A stretch of 64,000 bases of DNA from Fusibacter sp963666805 (GCA_963666805.2 CAXXWR010000007.1:248001-312000), one strand, 5' to 3'; shown: positions 17,523 to 26,571, counted from the first letter of the stretch. Program-made: numbers and translations. The notes: generated by a model from the letters alone, not told the origin.

Positions 17523-18632
17523 ATGACCTGGATAGAATCTTTAAAAAATAATATCAACTCAGTTGATCAACTTACCCCCTTCCTCTCTATCACAGAAACT
17601 GAAAAAGAATCGTATGAAAAAATTGTAGAACATTTTCCACTCTCTTCTACAGAATACTACCTTAACCTTATTGATGCTGAAGATCCCAATGATCCCATTA
17701 GAAAAATGGCAATTCCTTCAATTGAAGAGTTTGACCTAGATGGTGATTTTGATACAAGTGGTGAATCTCAAAATACAAAAATGAAAGGACTACAGCACAA
17801 GTATGCAACAACGGCACTCTTGCTCTCAACAAATAAATGTGCCATGTACTGTAGACATTGTTTTAGAAAAAGACTGGTTGGTACCTCTACCAATGAAACG
17901 CTCTCTTTTATAAATGAGGCTGTTGACTACATCCGCTCACACGATATGATTAATAATGTATTAATCACTGGAGGGGATTCTTTTCTCCTTAGCAATCATA
18001 TGATTGAAAGTTATTTGGCATCATTATGTGAAATTGATCATCTCGATTTCATTCGTTTTGGAACAAGGACACCTGTTGTATTTCCAGAACGAATCTATGA
18101 TGATCCCACTCTACTGGCTACACTTAAAACCTATTCAAAACAAAAACAGATTTATGTTGTAACTCAGTTCAATCATCCTAATGAATTAACAGAAGAAGCT
18201 CTGAAAGCTATCAATGCACTTAGAGCCAATCAGATTATTGTCAATAATCAAACGGTCCTCTTAAAAGGGGTCAATGACGACCCTGTTATAATGGCAGACC
18301 TTCAAAATAAACTTGTGAAATTTGGTATTGTCCCTTATTATATCTTTCAGTGTCGACCTGTAAAAGGGGTTAAAAATCAATTCCAACTTCCGCTCGAACA
18401 ATCCATAAAGATTGTTGAAGACGCTAAAAAATTAATGCATGGTCATAGTAAAAGACTTAAGTTTTGTATGAGCCATGAGACCGGTAAAATAGAGATACTA
18501 GGGCCACTTGGCGATCAGATGTTATTTAAATATCATCAGGCTAAAGATCCAGAAAGATTCGGTAAAATCTTTTCAGTTAAGCTCGAAGACAATCAAGCTT
18601 GGCTCAATCACGATGATATTAAAATTGAATAG
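17523..18632 (+). CDS. KamA-family radical SAM enzyme (lysine 2,3-aminomutase-like)
   Basis: A 369-residue radical SAM protein with the cluster motif C106-x3-C110-x2-C113 (KCAMYCRHCFRKR), the typical KamA wording YCRHCFRKR, and later ITGGDSFLL and RCRPVKG. KamA uses an iron-sulfur cluster, SAM and PLP to move an amino group. The usual PLP-lysine loop PGGGGK is replaced here by a HETGKIEI-like segment, and the protein is shorter than classical KamA (about 415). It belongs to the family, but lysine as substrate is not proven. Strong AAAGGAGG site. No lysine-fermentation genes are adjacent. Confidence 0.82.
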   Translation: MTWIESLKNNINSVDQLTPFLSITETEKESYEKIVEHFPLSSTEYYLNLIDAEDPNDPIRKMAIPSIEEFDLDGDFDTSGESQNTKMKGLQHKYATTALLLSTNKCAMYCRHCFRKRLVGTSTNETLSFINEAVDYIRSHDMINNVLITGGDSFLLSNHMIESYLASLCEIDHLDFIRFGTRTPVVFPERIYDDPTLLATLKTYSKQKQIYVVTQFNHPNELTEEALKAINALRANQIIVNNQTVLLKGVNDDPVIMADLQNKLVKFGIVPYYIFQCRPVKGVKNQFQLPLEQSIKIVEDAKKLMHGHSKRLKFCMSHETGKIEILGPLGDQMLFKYHQAKDPERFGKIFSVKLEDNQAWLNHDDIKIE

Positions 18633-18654
18633 TTTTCAAATGCCAATGAGGCAA

Positions 18655-18684
18655 TAAAAAAGACAGCTTATTTAAGCTGTCTTT
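18655..18684. terminator. Bidirectional terminator between KamA-family and lipoprotein genes
   Basis: AAAAGACAGCTTA / TAAGCTGTCTTTT, 13-bp stem with a tiny loop and A/T runs on both sides. The lipoprotein stop codon lies within its edge. Confidence 0.85.
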
Positions 18685-19571
18685 TATCGTTGTTCTTCGA
18701 GCAGTTCATTGAGCGGATCATCCATGTGGTCAAAATAAGCTAAGACTTCATCACTCACTGTATTATCATGTTCCTTTAATAGTGCCATATAGTCTTTCAT
18801 CATTTGAGCACTTACCGCTGATGTATGTCCATCAATATAAGATTGACAATTCAATAGGCTTTCCTCTGAAACAGGCTGACCTGATAGATGACGCATATCA
18901 TATGGAATAACACTTAAAAAATAACTCTTATATAAATTTTGAACACGACTTTCTGTCGGCCCTTTTGGATAGTTCTTCAAATGATTTTCTGCCATTATAA
19001 GTGCTTCTTCAACTTCCGAACCTCGCCTACGATAATTATCAATATCCATTACTTTAAGATCAATATAACTTCCGGCCTCATCATCTACATAGTCTTTAAT
19101 TGAGGCAAAAGAATCATAATTGACCATAGGATAGACAATTCCACCATAGCTAACAAAAGTATAGCCACACTTTATTTTAGATTCAATGGAATCCTTTTCT
19201 TTGCCTTGATATAAATCTACTTCAAAACGGCCCTCTTTATCAATGGCTTTAATCAAAGCCTTCTGAATATCCTCATCTCCTACATAGGTCTCCACACATC
19301 TATAAAGTTTTTGAATGGCATAATACTCATAGTCATAAAAATATTGAGTGGCTTCATCTTGACTTAAATTGGGGATTTGTGTATTAAATCTTTCATAGGC
19401 TTCATCTATTGTATCCTCATCAAAAGGTGTTTTTATTTGATTATTATTGTCTTGATCTAAATTAATCTGTCCTTGGTCTGAATCATTACCGTTTTGCTGA
19501 ACCCCTTGTTGACAGCCAGTAAATAATAATATCAATCCAAGAAACAAAGCGAATTTTTTCATTTTCTGCAT
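18684..19571 (-). CDS. Predicted lipoprotein of unknown function
   Basis: A 295-residue exported protein with an N-terminal signal peptide and lipobox LFTGC, followed by an Asn/Gln/Asp-rich linker (about residues 22-45) and a helical, acidic body. No enzyme motif or known domain is recognised. The start at 19571 (MQKMKKF) is chosen because GAGGTG stands before it; the frame is open 13 codons upstream. It is monocistronic, between a terminator and the MocR gene on the same strand, about 100 bases apart. The cell-surface location is an inference from the lipobox. Confidence 0.75.
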   Translation of the reverse strand: MQKMKKFALFLGLILLFTGCQQGVQQNGNDSDQGQINLDQDNNNQIKTPFDEDTIDEAYERFNTQIPNLSQDEATQYFYDYEYYAIQKLYRCVETYVGDEDIQKALIKAIDKEGRFEVDLYQGKEKDSIESKIKCGYTFVSYGGIVYPMVNYDSFASIKDYVDDEAGSYIDLKVMDIDNYRRRGSEVEEALIMAENHLKNYPKGPTESRVQNLYKSYFLSVIPYDMRHLSGQPVSEESLLNCQSYIDGHTSAVSAQMMKDYMALLKEHDNTVSDEVLAYFDHMDDPLNELLEEQR

Positions 19572-19671
19572 TTTATACACCTCATTCCTTATTAAGTTTA
19601 TATGATTCAAACGCCCAATGTGTGATTAAATTGTGAACAAAGCATTAAATGAAGCTTAATATATCACTTTT

Positions 19672-21057
19672 TTACTGAAAAAAGACAGCAACAATATAAG
19701 GAATTTGGTCATCTGGTATACCTGAATAAGATAGCACTGCAATCGGTTCAGAATCTTTATACCCTACCGGCTCAAGTTTTATTCCCATTTGTTTTAAAAT
19801 GTTAAGTGATTGTGTTAATCGTTCTTCTTTTTTGAATTGAAGCATCACATGAAGACCTGATGCTTTACCAATCAATTTAATTTCATGATTCCCGTAGTCA
19901 TTAAAAGCGTCAATCAGTAGCTGATTCCGCCGCCCATAAATCTTTTTAAGCCTTCTTAAATGTCTTTCAAAATGATTCTCCCGCATGAAATGAGCAAGAG
20001 TCAATTGCTCCCATTTGGAGACTGTTTGAGAATACCGCGACTTGATTGCTTCGTATCGTGCCATTAAAGCTTCTGGCAAAACCATAAAACTAATCCGAAG
20101 AGAGGGCATAAGCAACTTAGAAAAAGACCCCATATAAATTACATGCTCTCCCCTGCCTAAGCCTTGTAAAGCTGGAATAGGGTAACCATCATATCTCAAA
20201 ATACTATCATAATCATCTTCAATAATATAACCCTTTTTTTCCTTAGCCCAATTGAGTAACTTTAGCCGTTGATTAATCGTCATAATAGACCCCGTTGGAT
20301 ACTGGTGTGATGGACTGACATAAACGATAGAACAATTGGAGGACTCAAGTTGTTCTACATCAATACCATTCGACATAACGGGGATTTTGTGAGTTCTAAA
20401 GCCATAGTCTTCAAAAATATACATACCTTTAGAAAAACCTGGGTACTCAAAAGCAATATCACTGGTCCACTCTCTAAACATAGCTGCCAAAATACCAAAT
20501 AAGTACTGTATCCCTGCCCCTACAACGACTTGCTCTGCTGTAACAATTCCCCCACGGGATTGATGGACAAATTGAGCAATTTCGGCTCTCAAAATTTGTT
20601 CGCCCTGTCCATCACCTTGCGATAACAGCTTATCAGATTGATGATCTAAAACCTGATTAGCGATTTTTTTCCATGCCTCAAATGGGAAGTGAGTCGCTTC
20701 TAATATGTCTTCTCCTGCCGGGCTGTCATTTTGATCGCTTGATTGTTCCGGTGATTCATAAGTAACCTGTCCTTTAATAGGCGTCTTCTTCAGTTCAATA
20801 CCAAAGGTTTCAATGGGGACAACATAATAGCCACTTTTATTTTTGCTATCTATATATCCTTCAATAGCTAACTGATTATAGGCATTTTCAACCGTTGACT
20901 TTGAAATATACAAGGCTTTTGACAACGTCCGAATAGAGGGGAGTTTATCCCCCTCTTTCAATTCCCCTTTCATAATTTCATGCCGTATGTACTCATATAA
21001 TTGAACATATTTAGGCTTTTGATTTTTTTCATCAAAATGGATCATAAAGCCAATCAT
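19672..21057 (-). CDS. MocR-type regulator (GntR helix-turn-helix fused to aminotransferase-like domain)
   Basis: A 461-residue regulator. Residues about 8-75 form a GntR winged helix (YEYIRHEIMKGELKEGDKLPSI, then SKSTVENAYNQL), followed by a short linker and a class-I aminotransferase fold. The PLP pocket is conserved: cofactor aspartate in EDDYDSILRY and Schiff-base lysine in GSFSKLLMPSLRISF. Proteins of this kind, such as PdxR and GabR, sense PLP or an amino compound. The divergent neighbour is an ECF S component, so a vitamin-B6-type (PdxR) role is plausible but inferred. The start follows GAGGAGG. Confidence 0.92.
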   Translation of the reverse strand: MIGFMIHFDEKNQKPKYVQLYEYIRHEIMKGELKEGDKLPSIRTLSKALYISKSTVENAYNQLAIEGYIDSKNKSGYYVVPIETFGIELKKTPIKGQVTYESPEQSSDQNDSPAGEDILEATHFPFEAWKKIANQVLDHQSDKLLSQGDGQGEQILRAEIAQFVHQSRGGIVTAEQVVVGAGIQYLFGILAAMFREWTSDIAFEYPGFSKGMYIFEDYGFRTHKIPVMSNGIDVEQLESSNCSIVYVSPSHQYPTGSIMTINQRLKLLNWAKEKKGYIIEDDYDSILRYDGYPIPALQGLGRGEHVIYMGSFSKLLMPSLRISFMVLPEALMARYEAIKSRYSQTVSKWEQLTLAHFMRENHFERHLRRLKKIYGRRNQLLIDAFNDYGNHEIKLIGKASGLHVMLQFKKEERLTQSLNILKQMGIKLEPVGYKDSEPIAVLSYSGIPDDQIPYIVAVFFQ

Positions 21058-21075
21058 GATTTAGTCCTCCTCTTG

Positions 21076-21134
21076 TAATCTGACCCTATTAAATACTTAT
21101 AATCTGGCTCTTTCTATAAGTACAATTATATAAT
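21076..21134 (+). promoter_or_regulatory. Shared MocR/ECF control region with direct and inverted repeats
   Basis: Two direct repeats TAATCTGACCC (21076) and TAATCTGGCTC (21100) lie 24 bases apart, and TACTTATA / TATAAGTA (21094-21101, 21115-21122) form an inverted repeat around the second. TATAAT at 21129-21134 is a good -10 for the ECF gene, but its -35 position reads GGCTC-like, so an activator may be needed. MocR regulators commonly bind paired repeats like these. Confidence 0.55.
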
Positions 21135-21176
21135 ATAGTATAGAAAAAGCAATTCGTTTTAAGGGGGAACTTATTA

Positions 21177-21917
21177 ATGCATTTAAGAAAAATGGTTTAT
21201 ACTGCTTTGATGACCGCTATTATTCTCATTATGACGCTTATCATCAAAATTCCTATTCCTTTTACAAATGGCTATGTGCATGCAGGGGATATGGGCATAT
21301 TTTTGGCAGGACTTCTATTAGGACCTTGGTATGGTGCTTTTGCAGCAGGTGTTGGTTCTGCACTTGCAGATTTATTGGGGGGTTATGTCCATTGGGTCAT
21401 TCCTACTTTTCTTATAAAATCTATTATGGGGATGATAGTGGGCTACTTTGCTATTAAAAGACCCTCTCAAAAATGGGCTGGTGGCATTAGTTTCGTCCTT
21501 TGGATGCTCTCGCTTACAGCGATGTTTATTAGCATTACACATCTCACACCTGATTTTGTCCTCAATAATATAGAAGAGGCTGAAACGATTACCCATGCTA
21601 GCGCTCTACTTAACCATATTAAAATTCAACTTCTAGTCAGTTTGTTGGCTTTGCCTATTCTTCTATTGGCCTTTTATGGTCTCAAGAGAATACTGGCTAT
21701 TTCATTTCGCCAATCAACAGGCATCCTTCTCGCAGGAATCTGGATGGTTCTCGGTTACTATGTCGCTTCTAGCATCATGTATGGTAGCTTAATTGTTCCT
21801 ATTTTTAGTTTGCCTTGGAATATCGTTCAATTTGTAGTAGGTGGCGTTTTAGCAACTCTTATTATGAAGAGTTTTGCTAAGGTCAATATTTCTTACGACC
21901 GGCTTCATCACCTATAG
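21177..21917 (+). CDS. ECF transporter S component (substrate-specific subunit)
   Basis: A 246-residue membrane protein with six predicted helices, of the ECF riboflavin-transporter-like S family (PF07155). Signs: MVYTALMTAIILIMT at the start, YVHAGDMGIFLAGLLLGPWYGAFAAGVGSALADLLGGYVHW in the middle (quoted in part by these segment ends), typical of vitamin-binding S units. S components capture a vitamin and join a shared EcfA/EcfT motor, which is not in this window. The divergent MocR regulator suggests a pyridoxine-type substrate; hydroxymethylpyrimidine or another vitamin remains possible. AAGGGGG before the ATG. Confidence 0.85.
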   Translation: MHLRKMVYTALMTAIILIMTLIIKIPIPFTNGYVHAGDMGIFLAGLLLGPWYGAFAAGVGSALADLLGGYVHWVIPTFLIKSIMGMIVGYFAIKRPSQKWAGGISFVLWMLSLTAMFISITHLTPDFVLNNIEEAETITHASALLNHIKIQLLVSLLALPILLLAFYGLKRILAISFRQSTGILLAGIWMVLGYYVASSIMYGSLIVPIFSLPWNIVQFVVGGVLATLIMKSFAKVNISYDRLHHL

Positions 21918-22030
21918 ATCCATGATTATAAAAACTTTTTTATCAATCTTCATGTAACTCTAAAGTTATTTTAATATACTTTTAATCATCAACACTTATG
22001 ATAAAAGTAACAAATACATTGGAGGCAATC

Positions 22031-23128
22031 ATGTTTGATAAAAAAGTTTTAATTTTTACAGCCAATACTGGTGGCGGACATAATCAAGCAGCAATCGCAC
22101 TTAAAGCTCAACTCACTTTACAGGGCTTTTCTGTCATCATTATCGATACATTTAGAGCACTCAACCCAACTTTAGAATTTGTCATTGAAGACGGCTATTC
22201 GGTTATAGCCAACCACGTGCCTTCGCTCTATGGCAGTCTTTATAAGTGGTCAAACAAGCAATCTACAAATCAAACACTCCGTCGACTTTTTGATGCCATG
22301 CTCAAAGAGAACATCAAAAAGACGATTCTCAATTACCACCCTCAACTTCTCATTTCTACCCATCCACTCTTAGTCCCTCTCATTGCAGAATTGAAAAAAG
22401 AGAAAATCACCAATGCGCCCTGTGTCTCTGTTATTACTGATTTAGGTGTGCATCGCTTTTATCTACACCCCGATGTAGATGCCTACATTACCGGCTCTAA
22501 AGCGACTAATCAACAATTGATTCAAATGGGAGTCAGTCCAGATAAAATATATGACTTTGGTATCCCTGTTAAACCGTCCTTCTATAAGTCACCTAGCAAG
22601 TCCGATTCTCAAATTTTCACACTCCTCTTAATGGGCGGAAGCATGGGCAGCAGAAAACTTTTAAAAATACTCAAATTACTTTATCATACCCGCCATTCAA
22701 TCCACATTTACGTGGTTTGTGGTAAGAATGAAATTTTATTCAAACAGATCAATGCAATTCAAGATCACTGCCCTAGCCATATCAAAATGGATGTTCTCGG
22801 TTATGTCGATTACGTAGACCTCTTAATGGATCAGTCTGACCTTCTCATTAGTAAGCCTGGCGGTTTAACAGTCACTGAAGCCATTAATAAACGACTCCCC
22901 ATGATTATTCCCTTTTATATTCATGGTCAAGAATCTGAAAACACAGAAATCATGGTCAATATGGGACTCGGTATAAAACCCTCTTCTATCAGTATTCTTC
23001 CTGATCTCGTGGACTCTCTCATCGCTTATCCTGCGACTTTAGAGAAGGTAAAGTACAATATGGACCAAGTGGCTCAAAATTATTCAGTTGAAAAAATAGG
23101 TTCCCTTTGTAGTCACCTATTAGCTTAA
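22031..23128 (+). CDS. MGDG-synthase-type glycosyltransferase (family 28)
   Basis: A 365-residue membrane-associated glycosyltransferase of the monogalactosyldiacylglycerol synthase / UgtP family, which adds sugars to diacylglycerol. N-terminal domain opens with TANTGGGHNQAA, and the nucleotide-sugar domain carries LLLMGGSMGS and the donor-binding KPGGLTVTEA followed by PFYIHGQE. The start at 22031 follows GGAGG; 11 extra codons upstream have no site. A second member is at 25362-26450 on the other strand. The exact sugar and acceptor are not determined. Confidence 0.88.
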   Translation: MFDKKVLIFTANTGGGHNQAAIALKAQLTLQGFSVIIIDTFRALNPTLEFVIEDGYSVIANHVPSLYGSLYKWSNKQSTNQTLRRLFDAMLKENIKKTILNYHPQLLISTHPLLVPLIAELKKEKITNAPCVSVITDLGVHRFYLHPDVDAYITGSKATNQQLIQMGVSPDKIYDFGIPVKPSFYKSPSKSDSQIFTLLLMGGSMGSRKLLKILKLLYHTRHSIHIYVVCGKNEILFKQINAIQDHCPSHIKMDVLGYVDYVDLLMDQSDLLISKPGGLTVTEAINKRLPMIIPFYIHGQESENTEIMVNMGLGIKPSSISILPDLVDSLIAYPATLEKVKYNMDQVAQNYSVEKIGSLCSHLLA

Positions 23129-23245
23129 ATGATAATCGTTTTCATTTACTATTCACAATTTATTTACTATTCCTTCATATTAAAACTTATCCTAGCGGGT
23201 AATATATAAATGTAAAGCAACAACGAATGATTAAGGAGGTTTCAT

Positions 23246-23365
23246 ATGAAAAAAATATACGGACCTAAAGATAAACATAATAAAATTTCATTTGAAAAGG
23301 TAGTACTCTCAAAAGCCAACATGGAGAGCAAATTTATTCAATTTATTCCTTTTCAACACAATTAG
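23246..23365 (+). CDS. Small protein of 39 residues, unknown
   Basis: An ATG at 23246 follows a near-perfect AAGGAGG at good spacing and opens a 39-codon frame beginning MKKIYGPKDKHNKISFEK and ending FIPFQHN. It is lysine-rich, without cysteine, signal peptide or membrane helix. A strong terminator follows 66 bases after the stop, so this looks like a complete small transcription unit. It matches no family that I recognise. Whether it is a stable protein, a leader peptide or a signalling peptide is open. Confidence 0.6.
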   Translation: MKKIYGPKDKHNKISFEKVVLSKANMESKFIQFIPFQHN

Positions 23366-23431
23366 AGATATACATTACAATTACAGATACACATTTTAAT
23401 GAGACACCCCTCTCCTTATAAATGTCAATTA

Positions 23432-23473
23432 GCCCTATGGCAAGTACCCCCTTACTTGTCATAGGGCATTTTT
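23432..23473 (+). terminator. Strong terminator after the 39-residue gene
   Basis: GCCCTATG-G-CAAGTA pairs with TACTTG-T-CATAGGGC (one G-U in the middle), 6-base loop, then ATTTTTA. Confidence 0.88.
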
Positions 23474-23499
23474 ATAGCTACAATAAAGTATGATACTAT

Positions 23500-23556
23500 T
23501 TTTCATGAATCAACTTTAGGCAGCTATCAAGCTTCAAAAGTAACCATTCATGAAAA
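23500..23556 (+). promoter_or_regulatory. Inverted repeat in the leader of the ZIP transporter gene
   Basis: TTTTCATGAAT (23500-23510) and ATTCATGAAAA (23546-23556) form an 11-bp inverted repeat with a 35-base interior, ending 30 bases before the transporter start. It could be an RNA stem or two operator halves. It does not resemble a metal riboswitch that I know. Confidence 0.4.
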
Positions 23557-23586
23557 TCACACAAGCAAATTATGAAAGGACGTTTT

Positions 23587-24291
23587 ATGACCAATACTGA
23601 ATTAATCATCCTTTATGCAAGTGCCGCAGGATTTCCTATTATTATAGGCGGCACCCTTTCTTCAATTATCGAACCTTTAAAATTTGATTTAAAAAAAGAG
23701 ATCAATCACTGGATTGTCGCCTTTGGAGGTGGTGCACTTTTATCTGCTGTTGCTTTCGCTCTTATTCCTGAAGCCCTCCCTCACCTCTCTTTATTGGAAA
23801 TTATTATCGTTGCTATTTTGGGTTGTTTAGGCTTTATGGGCATTGATCAAGTGGCCAATCACATTGGCGGTTCAGTTGCCCAAGTGATTGCCATGATGAT
23901 GGATTTTATTCCTGAAGCTCTTTCGCTAGGTGCTTCGTTTGCTGTCAATCCTAAGTTTGGCCTTTTACTCGCTGTCTTTATTGGTGTTCAAAATCTACCT
24001 GAAGGATACAATTCATACCGAGATTTAAGACATAAGCTCTCCAAAAAAGCCACACTCCTTTTAATGTTTGGCCTCAGTTTTGTAGGTATTTTTGCTGCTA
24101 TCTTTGGAGAACTCATCCTAAGCACTCATCCAAAAGCCATTGCTATGATTATGTTATTTGCTGGCTCAGGTATTATTTATCTTATTTTTCAAGATATTGC
24201 ACCTATGTCTAAAAAAGTGGGGGATTATATTCCTGCAACAGGCGCATGTATCGGTTTTTTAGTTGGGATTATTGGTCAACAACTGATGTAA
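23587..24291 (+). CDS. ZIP-family metal transporter
   Basis: A 234-residue membrane protein of the ZIP (zinc/iron permease-like, COG0428) family with about seven or eight helices. The two signature helices are present: MMMDFIPEALSLGASF and VQNLPEGYNSYRD, the PEG/PEA pair that lines the metal site. The histidine usual in the first position (HNxPEG) is glutamine here, so metal choice may differ. The start at 23587 has GAAAGGA upstream; an ATG five codons earlier has no site. Its 3' end lies 6 bases from the convergent flippase-like gene, with no terminator between. Confidence 0.85.
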   Translation: MTNTELIILYASAAGFPIIIGGTLSSIIEPLKFDLKKEINHWIVAFGGGALLSAVAFALIPEALPHLSLLEIIIVAILGCLGFMGIDQVANHIGGSVAQVIAMMMDFIPEALSLGASFAVNPKFGLLLAVFIGVQNLPEGYNSYRDLRHKLSKKATLLLMFGLSFVGIFAAIFGELILSTHPKAIAMIMLFAGSGIIYLIFQDIAPMSKKVGDYIPATGACIGFLVGIIGQQLM

Positions 24292-24297
24292 TCCCTT

Positions 24298-25365
24298 TTA
24301 CCCTTCTTCAAAAATGTTACGACTTCTTTTGACTTTCACATGATCAAGAAAAGTAAATAGGCCACAAAACAATAAACCAAAATAATAGCTCACCATTCGC
24401 CATATCATCATAGCTACTCCCACTGCATTTTGAGTGAAAACAGGACTCATAATAGCTATAAAACTCACTTCTGAAGCCCCTATGGTTCCCGGAATTGGAA
24501 TAAAGCTAACACACACATAGAGGACAGATTGAAGTGTAATAATAAGACTGATTGAATCGCCCTTTAATCCCAGTGCCTTGTAGATAAAAAAAGAGACACT
24601 AAAATAAGCTGTTATTTGGAGAATAGAAAAAACAAATAACAAAAAAGTTTTAACATGATTTTGTCTCAATTTGTCTATTGCCAAGTGATAATTATCAATA
24701 AAATGGTTAATGTTTTCATTAATATGATTACTTTTTCCCTTTCTTATGCGTTGCCATAAGTAGCCTATCTTTTGTCCGAACCACTTTAGCCACATGGGAT
24801 TAAAGGCCACAATAATGATTAAACTGAGTCCGACTATATTAATGCCCAGACCTGCCATTAAAAGTACTTTCATTGTAGCTAACTGTAACCATAAATAATT
24901 AAAATGTAAGGTGGACAGCATAAGGGCATAAAGTGTTACCGTGACTTGAAAAAGCAAGGATTTTGACACTAAAATTGCCACTCCATTTGAAGAACTGATG
25001 CGATGTCGATTAAAAATCATCAATTGTGCAGGTTGTCCACCACTTGCAAAAGGGGTAATATTAGAATAATATTGCCCAACTAAAGTAGTCTTAACCGACA
25101 GTGCTAAAAGTGATTTTAAAGAGCGTCGAGGCTCAATATCATCTATAATAATACCGAGCATTAGTGACTCCAATCCCCAAAATACCAACATCATGGCTAA
25201 CGCAATCAATAAGTAAGGTAAGTGGGACAATTGTAGAATGGTCATCCAATCTTGAAAATGTATCCCTCTATAAAAAATGACGACGGTTACAAGAATCATT
25301 ACTAGCATTAAGGGCACTTGAATATGCTTTTTTAAAGACCTATTTTCACGTTTATTGGGCTTCAT
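24298..25365 (-). CDS. Flippase-like integral membrane protein (UPF0104 family), paralogue
   Basis: A 355-residue protein of about eight helices, related to the gene at 676-1713: TLVGQYYSNITPFASGGQPAQ here matches TCVSNLTPFLAGGS there, and FIPIPGTIGASE matches FTPGASGFAE. Its ATG overlaps the stop of the upstream glycosyltransferase by four bases (ATGA), a classic coupled arrangement. That pairing suggests it handles the glycolipid or lipid made by the enzyme, but no transport activity is proven for such proteins. It has no synthase domain. Confidence 0.87.
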   Translation of the reverse strand: MKPNKRENRSLKKHIQVPLMLVMILVTVVIFYRGIHFQDWMTILQLSHLPYLLIALAMMLVFWGLESLMLGIIIDDIEPRRSLKSLLALSVKTTLVGQYYSNITPFASGGQPAQLMIFNRHRISSSNGVAILVSKSLLFQVTVTLYALMLSTLHFNYLWLQLATMKVLLMAGLGINIVGLSLIIIVAFNPMWLKWFGQKIGYLWQRIRKGKSNHINENINHFIDNYHLAIDKLRQNHVKTFLLFVFSILQITAYFSVSFFIYKALGLKGDSISLIITLQSVLYVCVSFIPIPGTIGASEVSFIAIMSPVFTQNAVGVAMMIWRMVSYYFGLLFCGLFTFLDHVKVKRSRNIFEEG

Positions 25366-26450
25366 TGAAGTGCCTCAACATAATCGGTCTCCATATCTTT
25401 GACAAGTAGTTCCATATGCTGTACCATTTCTGACCTTTGCTTATCCTCATAAAGTAAGCGACTTATTCCTGTTAGCATTTCATCTGAATTGCGGACAATT
25501 TGACCGATCCGATTTTCTTCAACAAAATGAATATTTGCTTCTTCTTGTCCAAAGTGCGTATCTTGAACCAACATGGGAACATTCATATGGATAACTTCAA
25601 AAAGTGTTACCCCACCTGGTTTAGTACAGATTAGATCCATTTTGCCCATAAGATTTGCCATTTTATTCACATAGGGTAATACACAAACGTTATCCACTGA
25701 TTTTGTTTCTACTTGTTGCTGAATACAATCATATAAGTGTTGATCTCTTCCGGTTACGATTGTAAATTTCACATCTTCCATCTTTGAAAATGCCTCTAAA
25801 ACCACATCATCAATTGGTGTACAAGAGAGTGCACTTGCCATAATAAGCACTTCAAATGACCTCACATCATCAACTGCCTTCATTGCATATTGAGTGCGCG
25901 CTTTAAAAGGGGCTTCTACAGGAACACCTGTCACCCTAATAATGTCTGGATTAACGCCTTTATCTACCAATTTCAACTTCACTTGATGTGTTGGAACAAA
26001 ATAGCGATTAGTCCCTTCATGTAACCATTCCCAACTATCTACAACGTCCGTTAAAACAGTAATAAGGGGCAATTCTAAATGGGTTTCTGCTTTATATTGA
26101 GAGACAAAAGCTGACGTCATTGGAAACGTACTGATAATAAAATCAGGGGCCAATTGTCTCATCTTTTCTCTAAATTTCATCCTGAATAAGCGATACATCA
26201 TGCCATCTAAATGATTATTAGGTGCCTCTTTTTTATAATGATAAAACCAATTATATACCCCTTTAAAATCCTTGGTTAAAAGACTGTATCCTTTTACAAT
26301 TGGTCCTTTTAAGGGTGGCATTAACAAGTCTAAAATATCTATAATATCCACTTGATAGTGGTCTTTGAGTGCATGCTTAAGTGTATGAGAAACGGATTGA
26401 TGTCCATTTCCAAATGATGCTGTCATAATAATAACACGTGAACCTTTCAC
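25362..26450 (-). CDS. MGDG-synthase-type glycosyltransferase, paralogue
   Basis: A 362-residue glycosyltransferase of the same family as 22031-23128. It opens TASFGNGHQSVSHTL and carries LIMASALSC and KPGGVTLFEVIHMN near the donor site. The start is GTG at 26450 with a full AGGAGGTGAT upstream; no better ATG exists. It is first in a two-gene operon with the flippase-like protein and shares four bases with it. A role in membrane glycolipid synthesis fits the family; the substrate is unknown. Confidence 0.88.
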   Translation of the reverse strand: MKGSRVIIMTASFGNGHQSVSHTLKHALKDHYQVDIIDILDLLMPPLKGPIVKGYSLLTKDFKGVYNWFYHYKKEAPNNHLDGMMYRLFRMKFREKMRQLAPDFIISTFPMTSAFVSQYKAETHLELPLITVLTDVVDSWEWLHEGTNRYFVPTHQVKLKLVDKGVNPDIIRVTGVPVEAPFKARTQYAMKAVDDVRSFEVLIMASALSCTPIDDVVLEAFSKMEDVKFTIVTGRDQHLYDCIQQQVETKSVDNVCVLPYVNKMANLMGKMDLICTKPGGVTLFEVIHMNVPMLVQDTHFGQEEANIHFVEENRIGQIVRNSDEMLTGISRLLYEDKQRSEMVQHMELLVKDMETDYVEALQ

Positions 26451-26524
26451 TGTATCACCTCCTTATGCTATTATAGGTTTTAGATATTAAAGCCATGTCA
26501 ATTAGAGATTAGAATTCAATTAAA

Positions 26525-26571
26525 AAGCGTCAGACTGAAATTGAAGGGCATTCAATTTCAGTCTGACGCTT
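26525..26571 (-). terminator. Terminator after the aminotransferase gene
   Basis: A perfect 21-bp inverted repeat (AAGCGTCAGACTGAAATTGAA and its complement) around a 5-base loop, followed by TTTTTA on the minus strand. Unusually long stem. Confidence 0.88.
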
